The notes beneath the pieces were generated by a model. That model saw only the letters and a list, made by a program, of their open reading frames with translations. It ran no database searches and had not been told where the DNA came from. A DNA stretch of 64,000 bases from Nesterenkonia aurantiaca (GTDB taxonomy: Bacteria; Actinomycetota; Actinomycetes; Actinomycetales; Micrococcaceae), in NCBI RefSeq assembly GCF_004364585.1, contig NZ_SOAN01000007.1:1-64000 (forward strand), read 5' to 3'. Numbering within the stretch: the first letter of the stretch is position 1; the number at the start of each line of letters is the position of its first letter. Positions 37,657 through 46,100 of the stretch are shown here, in pieces. A program made the position numbers and the translations under genes.

Positions 37657-40348
37657 GCTGGCCCACTGCGGAGGTGACTTCCTGCAGGGCTGCGGGGATC
37701 TTCGAGGCATCCTGCCCGCCGCCCTGGGCGAGGTCGGCCTTGCCGCCGCCTCCGCCGCCGAGCACCGCGCAGGCGCGCTTGACCAGGTCTCCCGCTGAGA
37801 CTCCCTGTTCCCGGGCCGTCTCGGTGGTCGCCACCACGATCACCGGTCGGCCCTTGGACTCACCGGCAACCGCGACCGCTGCCGCACGGGAGCCGAAGCG
37901 TCCGCGCAGGTCCAGTGCGAGGGCCCGGAGATCATCGGCGCCGGCCACGGTTCCGGCGTTGTGTGCCAGGACCTCGACGCCACCGGCGTCCACCGCCTGC
38001 GAGAGCAGCTCACCGGCCTTGGCGCGCAGCTGGGCGCTGCGCATCTTCTCCAGCTCACGCTCGACCTCCTTGAGCTTGGCCAGGGTCGCAGCGATGCGGT
38101 CTGGGACCTGATCGGCGGGGACCTTGAGCATCTCGGTGAGCTGGTTGACCAGGGTCCGCTCAGCGGCGAAGTGGTGGAAGGCGTCGAGGCCGACCAGGGC
38201 CTCGACGCGCCGGTTTCCTGACCCCACTGAGGCCTCAGACATCAGGGCCAGGGTGCCGATCTCGGCGGTGGCGTCCACGTGGGTGCCGCCGCAGAGTTCG
38301 CGGGACCAGGCCCCGTTGATCTCGACCATGCGGACCTCGTTGCCGTACTTCTCACCGAAGAGCATCATCGCGCCCTGCGCCTGCGCCTCTTCCAGCGAGG
38401 TCACCCGGGTCTGGACCTCGTAGTTGTCCCGGATCGCCAGGTTCACGGCGGCCTCGAGCTCCTGCCGGGCGGCGCTGCTCATCGCGGCCTCGGAGGTGAA
38501 GTCGAAGCGCAGGTAGCCCTCCTTGTTGAAGGAGCCGGCCTGCACGGCTTCCGGGCCCAGCACGTCGTGCAGCGCGGCGTGGATCAGGTGCGTGCCGGTG
38601 TGGGCCTTCTCGGCGTCGAGTCGGCGGCGCACATCGATGGCGCCCAGCGCCTCGGCGCCGGCGGGCACCTCGCCGGAGAGGACCCGGGCGCGATGGACCG
38701 AGAGGCCCTTGATCGGTGACTGCACGTCGAGGACCTCGAGTTCGAAGCCGTCGCCGCTGATCCGGCCGGTGTCCGGAGCCTGACCACCGGCCTCGGCGTA
38801 GAACGGGGTGGCGTCGAGGACCAGCTCGATGTCCTCCCCGGCCGAGGCGCTGCTGCGGGTCTCTCCGCCCACCAGCAGCCCGCGGATCCGAGATTCGGTG
38901 GTGTGTTCGGTGTAGCCGGTGAAATGGGTGGGGGAGTCGGCGCGCAGCTCCTGATACACCTGGGTGTCGGCGTGGCCGGACTTCTTGCCCTTGGCGTCGG
39001 CCCGGGCGCGTTCGCGCTGCTCGGTCATCAGGGCCCGGAACCGGGTCTCGTCGACCCCGACCCCGGCCTCGGCGGCCATCTCCAGGGTCAGGTCGATCGG
39101 GAAGCCGTAGGTGTCGTGCAGCGCGAACGCGTCGGCGCCGGTGACCGCAGCCCCCGCGCTCTGTGCCGAGCTCACTGCTGAGCGCAGCTTGGCGGTGCCG
39201 GCGGAGATGGTCCGCAGGAAGGCCTGCTCCTCCTTGACCGCGACCTGGTGGATCTTCTCGAAGCCGGACTCGACCTCTGGGTAGGTGCCCTTCATCGCGT
39301 CCTTGGACACGCTGACGAGTTCGCCGAACACCGGCTCCTCCACACCCATGAGTCGCATCGCGAGGATCACCCGGCGGATCAGGCGTCGCAGCACGAAGCC
39401 GCCGCCCTCATTGGAGGGGCGGACACCGTCGGAGATCAGCATCAACGAGCTGCGCACGTGATCGGCGATCATCCGCAGCCGCACATCATTGGCATGGTGC
39501 GAGTCGGCGGGATCCTCGGTGGAGGTGTACTCGATGCCGGCGAGCTCGGCGGCGCGGTCGAGCACCGGGCGGACCTGATCGGTCTCGTACATGTTCTCCA
39601 CGCCCTGGAGCACCATGGCGAGGCGCTCGAGGCCCAGACCGGTGTCGATGCTCTTGTTCTGCAGCGGACCCGCCACCTCGAACTCGGTCTTGGAATGTAC
39701 CGCAGAGAGCCGGTACTGCATGAAGACCAGGTTCCAGATCTCCACGTAGCGGGTCTCGTCGGCGGCCGGTCCGCCCTCAACGCCGTAGGCGGGACCGCGG
39801 TCGTAGTAGATCTCGGAGCAGGGACCGCCCGGGCCGGGCTGGCCGGTGTTCCAGTAGTTGTCCTCGGGGCCGAAGCGCTGGATCCGGGCCTCGGGAACTC
39901 CGACCTGATCGCGCCAGATCGCGTACGCCTCGTCGTCGTCCTGATACACGGTGATCCAGAGCCGCTCCGGGTCCAGCCCGTAGCCGCGCAGACCCGTGAC
40001 CGGGTCGGCCTCCCGTGGGTGGGTCAGCAGCTCCCAGGCCATCGGGATGGCGGTCTCCTTGAAGTAGTCGCCGAAGGAGAAGTTTCCACACATCTGGAAG
40101 AAGGTGCCGTGGCGGGCGGTCTTGCCGACCTCTTCGATGTCGGCGGTGCGGATGCACTTCTGCACAGAGACCGCACGGGAGTAGGGGGGCTTCTCGGTGC
40201 CCATGAAGTAAGGGATGAACGGCACCATGCCGGCGATGGTGAACAGCACCGAGGGATCTGGCGAGATCAGTGATGCTGAGGGGACGCGCTCATGCCCCTT
40301 GGCGGCGAAGTAGTCGTACCACGTCCGGGCGATGTCCTCGGTCTTCAT
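37649..40348 (-). CDS. alaS: Alanyl-tRNA synthetase
   Basis: Charges tRNA-Ala. 899 residues: class II core (RTWYDYFAAKGHERVPSASLI, FQMCGNFSFGDYFKETAI, EIWNLVFMQY), editing domain with the zinc site HTGTHLIHAALHDVLG and RELCGGTHVDATAEIG, and a C-Ala domain with the glycine-rich AVLGGGGGGKADLAQGGGQD near the end. Full length. It is transcribed with ruvX and lies downstream of rpsD, but a terminator hairpin separates it from rpsD. Confidence 0.97.
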   Translation of the reverse strand: MKTEDIARTWYDYFAAKGHERVPSASLISPDPSVLFTIAGMVPFIPYFMGTEKPPYSRAVSVQKCIRTADIEEVGKTARHGTFFQMCGNFSFGDYFKETAIPMAWELLTHPREADPVTGLRGYGLDPERLWITVYQDDDEAYAIWRDQVGVPEARIQRFGPEDNYWNTGQPGPGGPCSEIYYDRGPAYGVEGGPAADETRYVEIWNLVFMQYRLSAVHSKTEFEVAGPLQNKSIDTGLGLERLAMVLQGVENMYETDQVRPVLDRAAELAGIEYTSTEDPADSHHANDVRLRMIADHVRSSLMLISDGVRPSNEGGGFVLRRLIRRVILAMRLMGVEEPVFGELVSVSKDAMKGTYPEVESGFEKIHQVAVKEEQAFLRTISAGTAKLRSAVSSAQSAGAAVTGADAFALHDTYGFPIDLTLEMAAEAGVGVDETRFRALMTEQRERARADAKGKKSGHADTQVYQELRADSPTHFTGYTEHTTESRIRGLLVGGETRSSASAGEDIELVLDATPFYAEAGGQAPDTGRISGDGFELEVLDVQSPIKGLSVHRARVLSGEVPAGAEALGAIDVRRRLDAEKAHTGTHLIHAALHDVLGPEAVQAGSFNKEGYLRFDFTSEAAMSSAARQELEAAVNLAIRDNYEVQTRVTSLEEAQAQGAMMLFGEKYGNEVRMVEINGAWSRELCGGTHVDATAEIGTLALMSEASVGSGNRRVEALVGLDAFHHFAAERTLVNQLTEMLKVPADQVPDRIAATLAKLKEVERELEKMRSAQLRAKAGELLSQAVDAGGVEVLAHNAGTVAGADDLRALALDLRGRFGSRAAAVAVAGESKGRPVIVVATTETAREQGVSAGDLVKRACAVLGGGGGGKADLAQGGGQDASKIPAALQEVTSAVGQRG

Positions 40349-40448
40349 GGGCTTTCGGGTCCTCCTGCTGATGGTCGCTGCGAGTCGGCCGGGGAGGTCT
40401 CATATCTGCGACCTCTCCGGATCTGCGCCGGGACCAGCTTAGTGGAAA

Positions 40449-40495
40449 CACAGAGCCCGCTGCGGCCTCCGGTGGGGAGGGCAGCGGGCTCTGTG
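40449..40495 (-). terminator. Terminator behind rpsD
   Basis: A perfect 15-bp stem: CACAGAGCCCGCTGC (40449-40463) with its complement at 40481-40495, followed by TTT on the minus strand. It lies 37 bp past the rpsD stop and upstream of alaS. Confidence 0.85.
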
Positions 40496-40531
40496 GGTTT
40501 CAGAACGAAGTTCTGAGAGATCCTCTGGGGA

Positions 40532-41164
40532 TCAGCGTGCGTAGAACTCGACCACGAGCTGCTCTTCGCAGGTGACCGGGACCTCTTCGCGCTTGGGCTT
40601 GCGGGACAGAGTCGCCTGAAGCTTCTCGATCTCGACGGTGAGGTAGCCGGGGACCGTGGGAAGCGCATCCTGGTGGGTGCCTGCGGCGGCCACCTGGAAG
40701 GGCTCGAAGACCTCGGAGCGCTCGTGCACGTGGATCATCTGACCGGGCTTCACGCGAAAGGACGGGCGGTCCACGCGCTTGCCGTTGACCATGATGTGGC
40801 GGTGGACCACGAACTGGCGGGCCTGGGCGATGGTGCGGGCGAAGCCCGAACGCAGAACCAGGGCGTCAAGCCGAGACTCGAGCAGCTCGACCAGGTTCTC
40901 ACCGGTCAGGCCCTCGTGCATGCGCTTGGCCTCTTCGTAGTAGCGCAGCATCTGCGCTTCGCGGATGCCGTACTGGGCGCGGAGACGCTGCTTCTCCTTC
41001 AGACGCACCGCGTAGTCCGAGTCGGTGCGACGACGGGTCCGGCCGTGCTGGCCGGGGCCGTAGGGGCGGCGATCCAGGTACTTCTGGGCCTTGGGGGTCA
41101 GCGCGATGCCGAGGGCTCGCGATGCCTTCACAGTACGACGACTGCGCAATGGTGATGTGGGCAT
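40532..41164 (-). CDS. rpsD: 30S ribosomal protein S4
   Basis: Primary 16S rRNA-binding protein that nucleates 30S assembly. 210 residues: RALGIALTPKAQKYLDRRPYGPGQHGRTRRRTDSDYAVRL at the N-terminus, and the S4 RNA-binding domain LDALVLRSGFARTIAQARQFVVHRHIMVNGKRVDRPSF. The version without zinc cysteines at the N-terminus is present. It is the stand-alone copy, not in the alpha operon, as usual in actinobacteria. The ATG follows AGGAAGG. Confidence 0.97.
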   Translation of the reverse strand: MPTSPLRSRRTVKASRALGIALTPKAQKYLDRRPYGPGQHGRTRRRTDSDYAVRLKEKQRLRAQYGIREAQMLRYYEEAKRMHEGLTGENLVELLESRLDALVLRSGFARTIAQARQFVVHRHIMVNGKRVDRPSFRVKPGQMIHVHERSEVFEPFQVAAAGTHQDALPTVPGYLTVEIEKLQATLSRKPKREEVPVTCEEQLVVEFYAR

Positions 41165-41258
41165 TGAATGCCTTCCTGTCTTGTCGGCGAATGATGTTTA
41201 TTCCTGACCGCGACAAACGTTCAGGTACCTGGCCTCCGAGATCCGTGGTTCGGAGAGT

Positions 41259-41278
41259 GTGAGCCGCCGAAGGCTCAC
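41259..41278 (-). promoter_or_regulatory. Hairpin in the rpsD leader
   Basis: GTGAGCC-GCCGAA-GGCTCAC lies about 95 bp upstream of rpsD in its leader. In Bacillus the rpsD leader is the target of S4 autoregulation; whether this short stem plays such a role is open. Confidence 0.3.
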
Positions 41279-41404
41279 GGCACTGCGACTTCGCACCGGC
41301 ACACGGGCGCACCACCAGAGTTGACCGGGGGGCGCCTGGGTGCAGGGGATCTTCGGTAGAGATGCGAAGCCTGCCAGACAGCACAACAGCCTAGCACCGG
41401 GGAT

Positions 41405-41445
41405 GACAGAACCCCAATCATCGCGTGGATGATCGGGGTTCTGTC
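41405..41445 (-). terminator. Terminator behind the DUF4191 gene
   Basis: The 11-bp arms GACAGAACCCC (41405-41415) and GGGGTTCTGTC (41435-41445) have inner pairing ATCATC/GATGAT around a 5-nt loop. It lies 29 bp past the DUF4191 stop and just upstream of the rpsD promoter region. Confidence 0.8.
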
Positions 41446-41473
41446 AGGCAGGTGGTTCGGCCGCGTGTCAGGA

Positions 41474-42274
41474 TCAGCCGCGCAGCGCCTTGCGGTCGGG
41501 GCGGGTGCGATAGGGATCCACGCCCTTGGGGATCGGCGGCCGGGAGATCGGCAGCGCCGTGAGCCTGCGGTCCACCGCGTTGACCTCGTGCTTGGTGAGC
41601 TTCTTGTCGAGCTTCTTGATGGTCTTGGCCAGCTTCTGCAGCGGGACCTGCTGATCCCCGCGGCCGGACTGGATCACGTGGATCGGCACTCCGGTGTCGC
41701 GCAGGATCGGACTGAACCGCTTGCGGGTCTTCTCCACCAGCTTGTTCACCCGGCCGGCGGGTCCCTCGGTGACCAGCACCAGGCCCGGCTTGCCGAGCAC
41801 CCGGAAGATCGCGTCCTGGGTCTTCGGGTCCATGGCCACCGGCTCCTCGGTGACGATCCAGCCGCGCTTGAGCGTGCTCAACGCCGCGGCGGCGGCCCCC
41901 GGGCGTCCTTCGATCCTGGAGAACGCGGCCTTCTCAGCCCGCCGGTTCATCACGATCATCGCGGCCAGCAGGCCGAAGGGCAGACCGATCAGCAGGCCGG
42001 TGACCCAGTTCATCAGCAGGGTGAAGAGCAGGAAGAACACGCCGAGGGTGGCGAAGAAGGCCAGCGCCATCCACCACCCGATGTTGGGATCATAGGAGCG
42101 GGTCATCGTGAAGACCTGCTTGATCCGCGAGAAGAAGCCTTCCTGCTTATTGGCCTTCTTGCGGGCCTTTCGGTCCCGCTGTTCGGCCTTCTGCTCGGCC
42201 TTGAGGTTCTTGAGCGCGGCCTTTGCCTCTGCCTTGGAGGAAGCCTTGGGAGGAGTGGAGTCTGCTGGTGCCAT
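41474..42274 (-). CDS. DUF4191 membrane protein
   Basis: 266 residues. A Lys/Ala-rich cytoplasmic N-terminus (KAEAKAALKNLKAEQKAEQR) is followed by FFSRIKQVFTMTRSYDPNIGWWM, two membrane helices (about 70-110) and a long cytoplasmic domain with AMDPKTQDAIFRVLGKPGLVLVTEGP. This is the actinobacterial DUF4191 family, found next to lipA/lipB and without a known function. It lies 23 bp downstream of lipA on the same strand and is probably in its operon. Confidence 0.9.
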   Translation of the reverse strand: MAPADSTPPKASSKAEAKAALKNLKAEQKAEQRDRKARKKANKQEGFFSRIKQVFTMTRSYDPNIGWWMALAFFATLGVFFLLFTLLMNWVTGLLIGLPFGLLAAMIVMNRRAEKAAFSRIEGRPGAAAAALSTLKRGWIVTEEPVAMDPKTQDAIFRVLGKPGLVLVTEGPAGRVNKLVEKTRKRFSPILRDTGVPIHVIQSGRGDQQVPLQKLAKTIKKLDKKLTKHEVNAVDRRLTALPISRPPIPKGVDPYRTRPDRKALRG

Positions 42275-42297
42275 AGTGACCTCAGTCTACCGCAGGC

Positions 42298-43305
42298 TCA
42301 GTAACCCGCGGCGACCAGCGTGGAGGCCTCCTGCTTGGTCGCGCCGGAGGGTTCGATGTGTGCGAGTGCGGCAGGGATCTCCCAGCCCTTCTTCTGCATC
42401 GCTTTGGCCCACAGGGACCCGGCCCGGTAGGAGGAGCGGACCAGGGGCCCGGACATGACGCCCAGGAATCCGATCTCCTCGGCCTCCTGGGAGATGTCCA
42501 GGAACTCCTGGGGCTTGACCCAGCGGTCCACCGGAAGGTGGCGCGGGGTGGGCCGCAGGTACTGGGTGATCGTGAGCAGGTCACAGCCGGCGTCGTGGAG
42601 ATCGCGCAGCGCCTCGGAGACCTCCTCGCGGGTCTCGCCCATCCCGAGGATCAGGTTGGACTTGGTGATCATGCCGTGGCTGCGTCCCTGGGTCAGCACG
42701 TCGAGGGAGCGTTCGTAGCGGAACGCCGGGCGGATCCGGCGGAAGATCCGCGGGACCGTCTCGACGTTGTGCGCGAACACCTCGGGTGCGGCCTCGCAGA
42801 TTCCGGCGATGTTCTCCTCGCGCCCGGAGAAGTCCGGGATCAGGATCTCGACCCCGGTGCCGGGGTTGAGCTCATGGATCTTGCGGATGGTCTCGGCGTA
42901 GAGCCACACGCCCTCATCGGGGAGGTCATCGCGGGCCACACCGGTCACGGTCGCGTAGCGCAGCTGCATCTCTTGGACCGACTGGGCGACCTGCAGCGGC
43001 TCGGACTCGTCTACCGCGCCGGGGCGGCCGGTGTCGATCTCGCAGAAGTCACACCGTCGGGTGCAGGCGGAGCCGCCGATGAGGAAGGTGGCCTCGCGGT
43101 CCTCCCAGCATTCGAAGATGTTCGGGCATCCTGCCTCTTCGCAGACGGTGTGCAGGCCCTTCTCGCCGACCCGCTTCTTCATCTCGGTGAACTCGGTGCC
43201 GATCTTGACCTTGGTGCGCATCCACTCGGGCTTGCGCTCCACGGGGATCGAGGCGTTGCGTGCTTCGACGCGCAGCATGCGTCGGCCTTCAGGTGCCACA
43301 TTCAC
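42298..43305 (-). CDS. lipA: Lipoyl synthase
   Basis: Radical-SAM enzyme that inserts two sulfurs into protein-bound octanoyl groups. 335 residues with both iron-sulfur clusters: auxiliary cluster ligands Cys55, Cys60 and Cys66 ([14 protein letters not shown]) and the radical-SAM ligands Cys81, Cys85 and Cys88 (ACTRRCDFC). The late RSSYRAG motif supplies the conserved Ser ligand. Start GTG at 43305 overlaps the lipB stop by 4 bp. It serves the SucB lipoyl domains encoded 3 kb away. Confidence 0.97.
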   Translation of the reverse strand: MNVAPEGRRMLRVEARNASIPVERKPEWMRTKVKIGTEFTEMKKRVGEKGLHTVCEEAGCPNIFECWEDREATFLIGGSACTRRCDFCEIDTGRPGAVDESEPLQVAQSVQEMQLRYATVTGVARDDLPDEGVWLYAETIRKIHELNPGTGVEILIPDFSGREENIAGICEAAPEVFAHNVETVPRIFRRIRPAFRYERSLDVLTQGRSHGMITKSNLILGMGETREEVSEALRDLHDAGCDLLTITQYLRPTPRHLPVDRWVKPQEFLDISQEAEEIGFLGVMSGPLVRSSYRAGSLWAKAMQKKGWEIPAALAHIEPSGATKQEASTLVAAGY

Positions 43306-44039
43306 TGTGGTGCTCCTTCTGTAGTTCGGGACATCACACAGGTGTCCTGGTCTGCGCCGAGGCCGGGGGATCCGGTCAGGACGGGCGCGTCGTCGTCGTG
43401 CAGCAGCGGCGGCAGTGCCTGGCGCAGCTCCTCGGTGACCCGGTCGGCCACCTGCTCGGGGGTGACTTCACGGCCCAGTTCGGCGCTGATGCTGGTGGTC
43501 TTCGCGTCGGTGATCCCGCAGGCGATGATGTTCTCGAAGGGTGTGAGGTCGTTGGAGCAGTTCAGGGCGAACCCGTGCATGGTGACCGAGCGGTGCACGC
43601 GCAGCCCGATGGCGGCGATCTTGCGGTCGGGGCCGTTCCCGGTGATCCAGACCCCGGAGCGCCCCGGCACCTGGGTGCCGGTGATGCCGAAGTCGGAGGC
43701 GAGGATCCGGATCAGGGTCTTTTCCAGCACGCAGACGTAGTCCTTGACCAGGGACCGGTCGCGCAGGTGCAGGATCGGGTAGCCCACGAGTTGACCGCGT
43801 CCGTGCCAGGTGAGCTTTCCGCCGCGATCCACCTCCACCACGGGGGTGCCGTCCTGGGGGAGATCAGCGGGCTCGGTCCGGCGCCCGGCGGTATAGACGT
43901 CGGCATGTTCGAGCAGCAGGACGGTGGAGGGCGCCGAACCCTGCTGCACCGCAGCGTGCAGCCGGCGCTGGACCTCGAGCGTCTCGGAGTAGTCGAGAAG
44001 CTGCGGATCGAATCCCAGCTTCGTGAAGGTGAGCTCCAT
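43302..44039 (-). CDS. lipB: Octanoyl-ACP:protein N-octanoyltransferase
   Basis: Moves octanoate from acyl carrier protein to lipoyl domains. 245 residues: [37 protein letters not shown], then the catalytic Lys segment [27 protein letters not shown] and [17 protein letters not shown] with the active-site Cys. First gene of the lipB-lipA-DUF4191 operon, divergent from the kinase-like gene. Confidence 0.96.
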   Translation of the reverse strand: MELTFTKLGFDPQLLDYSETLEVQRRLHAAVQQGSAPSTVLLLEHADVYTAGRRTEPADLPQDGTPVVEVDRGGKLTWHGRGQLVGYPILHLRDRSLVKDYVCVLEKTLIRILASDFGITGTQVPGRSGVWITGNGPDRKIAAIGLRVHRSVTMHGFALNCSNDLTPFENIIACGITDAKTTSISAELGREVTPEQVADRVTEELRQALPPLLHDDDAPVLTGSPGLGADQDTCVMSRTTEGAPQ

Positions 44040-44132
44040 GACACCAGCCTAGACCGAGTTGGTCCTGCGCAGAGAACTGCGGCCAGATGATGACCTGTGG
44101 ATAACCCCTGGATCGGGCATCGAGCGACCAGA

Positions 44133-45986
44133 ATGGAGGTCATGGACGGTGACATCACCGCAGGGGCCACCGGAGGCCAGGCAGCACCCATCCGGGGGGA
44201 TCTGACTGTGGACAGCACGGACCGGGCGAGGCCGCTGGAGCGGGTCGTGCGGAGCTTCGACGCTGCGGGTCACCAGGGCTGCGAGCCCCCGGCGGCGTCC
44301 GGCATCACGGTGGAGCGGCTGCTGGGCGGTGGCAGCAGCGCACTGGTCTGGCTGGTGTGGTGGGATTCCCCCGCGGAACCGGACTGGCACCTCGTCGACG
44401 GCTGCCCGCCCGCGGCGTTCGCGCTGAAGGTTCCTCGCGCCCACCCCGCGGGCCGCCCACCGCTGCAGCACGTCATCGCGGAGCTTCAGGCGCTGGACAT
44501 GCTGCGTCATGAGCACCTGGTCCGGGCCTACGGGGCGCTGGAGACCTCACAGGGCATCGGGCTGATGCTGGAGCCCTACAGCGCCGGATCTCTGGCCCAG
44601 CTGCTGCGCGGCGTGGGCCGGCTCGAGCTGGGTGAGGTGGTCACCGTGCTGACTCCCATCGCCACCGCGCTGGGAGCCCTGCATCAGGGCGGGGTCGCCC
44701 ACGGGGACGTCTCGCCCGGCAACATCTTGCTGGCCGCCGACGGAAAACCTGCCCTGGGAGACCTCGCGGACGCTCCGATCCTCGGGACCCCGCGCTCAGA
44801 CACCGGCACCCCTGGGTTCGCTGCCCCGGAACGGGAGTTGGAGGGGCGACTTCCTTTCGGTGCGGATTCGGCCACCCGAAGAGCCGCCCGCGCGGGACTG
44901 GCCCCGGAGGCTGACGTCTATTCCCTGGCGGCAGTCGCCTGGTTCGCACTGACCGGGTCGATGCCAGCCCGGGAGCGCCACCGGGCACCGCTGCAGAGTC
45001 TGCGCCCGGAGCTGCCGGTCTCCATCACACGGCTGCTGGAATCGGCGCTGCAGAGCGATCCCACACTGCGGCCCGACGCTCAGGACTTCGCCGTGGAGCT
45101 CTTTCGCTGCGCCGCTCCCAGGGCGTTGGATCTGACCCCTCATGTCCACGAGGAGGTGGTGCCGGAACTGCCGGCCCTGACCGGACCCGGCACGGGTGCC
45201 CGACGCTGGGTCCCTCGCCTCGGGGCGTTCGCCGTCGCTGCCCTGGCTGCCGTGGTGCTCGCAGGGCTCTGGTTCTCCTCCGAGATCCTGACCCCCGGCC
45301 CGACCACGCCGCTTTGGTCGGTCGCGCAGCAGACGGAGGTGGAGCAGACGGAGGTGGAGCAGACGGAGGTGAAGCAGGGCCGGGACCCCAGAGGTGCGCA
45401 GCCCAGCGGGGTGCCGACCGGATCCGGCGCCGACCCGTCCAGTGCGCCCAGCCCCGGGGCACCCAGCCCCGGAGTGCCCAGTTCTAGTACACCCAGCCCC
45501 GGGGAACAGCTGCGAGATCGGGATCGGGTGCGAGCGGTGCAGGGGCTCGCAGAGCTGCGGACGCAGGCGCTGCGCGAGGCCTCCCAGGAGACGGTCCGGC
45601 GCTATACGGTGCCCGAGAGCCCGGCCCGGGTGGCAGATGCCGCGCTCATCCAGCGACTCATCGATGGTGGCACGAGCTACCAGGGTGAGACTCTCAGGAT
45701 CCGAGTCACCGATCCGGCCCAGGACGTGCCCTCGGCCAGGGAGCCAGACCCTGCGAGGACAGAGTCCGCGGAGCCCGGGGCCGGGTCGCCCACGATTGCT
45801 GAGCTGCGCGCCTCGGTGATCGCCGGCGGGCTGGCCGCTGGAGCGGCTGAATCCCAGGACGTGGTGCTGGTGATGCACCGTCGCGAGGGGGAGTGGCTGC
45901 TGTACAGCGTGCGGGAGCCTGGCGCCGTCGAGCCGGACTCAGACGCAGAGCCGGACTCAGACGCAGAGCAGGGCCCGTCCGAATGA
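44133..45986 (+). CDS. Membrane-anchored Ser/Thr protein kinase-like protein with altered HRD and DFG motifs
   Basis: About 617 residues. The kinase domain has a glycine loop (LLGGGSSALVWLV), the ATP-anchoring Lys99 (FALKVP) and its partner Glu117. The catalytic loop reads AHGDVSPGN (HGD in place of HRD, with Asp192 and Asn197 kept), and the metal loop reads GDLADA (DLA for DFG, Asp210 kept). TPGFAAPE replaces the usual APE context. One membrane helix follows at about 357-385, then a Ser/Pro-rich extracellular linker with three EVEQT repeats and a C-terminal domain of about 170 residues. Key catalytic residues remain, so activity is possible. Start uncertain (44097, 44133 or 44142). The stop codon lies in a terminator loop. 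Confidence 0.8.
   Translation: MEVMDGDITAGATGGQAAPIRGDLTVDSTDRARPLERVVRSFDAAGHQGCEPPAASGITVERLLGGGSSALVWLVWWDSPAEPDWHLVDGCPPAAFALKVPRAHPAGRPPLQHVIAELQALDMLRHEHLVRAYGALETSQGIGLMLEPYSAGSLAQLLRGVGRLELGEVVTVLTPIATALGALHQGGVAHGDVSPGNILLAADGKPALGDLADAPILGTPRSDTGTPGFAAPERELEGRLPFGADSATRRAARAGLAPEADVYSLAAVAWFALTGSMPARERHRAPLQSLRPELPVSITRLLESALQSDPTLRPDAQDFAVELFRCAAPRALDLTPHVHEEVVPELPALTGPGTGARRWVPRLGAFAVAALAAVVLAGLWFSSEILTPGPTTPLWSVAQQTEVEQTEVEQTEVKQGRDPRGAQPSGVPTGSGADPSSAPSPGAPSPGVPSSSTPSPGEQLRDRDRVRAVQGLAELRTQALREASQETVRRYTVPESPARVADAALIQRLIDGGTSYQGETLRIRVTDPAQDVPSAREPDPARTESAEPGAGSPTIAELRASVIAGGLAAGAAESQDVVLVMHRREGEWLLYSVREPGAVEPDSDAEPDSDAEQGPSE
45329..45375 (+). repeat. 15-bp tandem repeat in the kinase-like gene
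   Basis: Three copies of CAGACGGAGGTGGAG (the third with one change) encode QTEVE repeats in the extracellular linker just after the membrane helix. The unit keeps the frame. Confidence 0.85.
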
Positions 45987-46008
45987 ACGGACGAGCCCTG
46001 CTCTGCGT
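45961..46008. terminator. Hairpin terminator containing the kinase-like gene's stop codon
   Basis: The 14-bp arms ACGCAGAGCAGGGC (45961-45974) and its complement (45995-46008) have six further inner pairs after one mismatch. The TGA stop of the kinase-like gene (45984-45986) sits in the loop. It also faces the end of the convergent sucB gene at 46101. Confidence 0.8.
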
Positions 46009-46100
46009 GACGAGGCTGGAGACGATCGGGCCGGGCCAGCGCTGCCTCTCGGCTGGAATGCCGCTGAGGCCTGTGAGTCGCGCCGGCTGCCCTGCCGGGT

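Noticed and set aside
45329-45375. Short tandem repeats as a CRISPR-like array
   Set aside because: The units are 15 bp, directly adjacent without spacers and in frame within a coding sequence.
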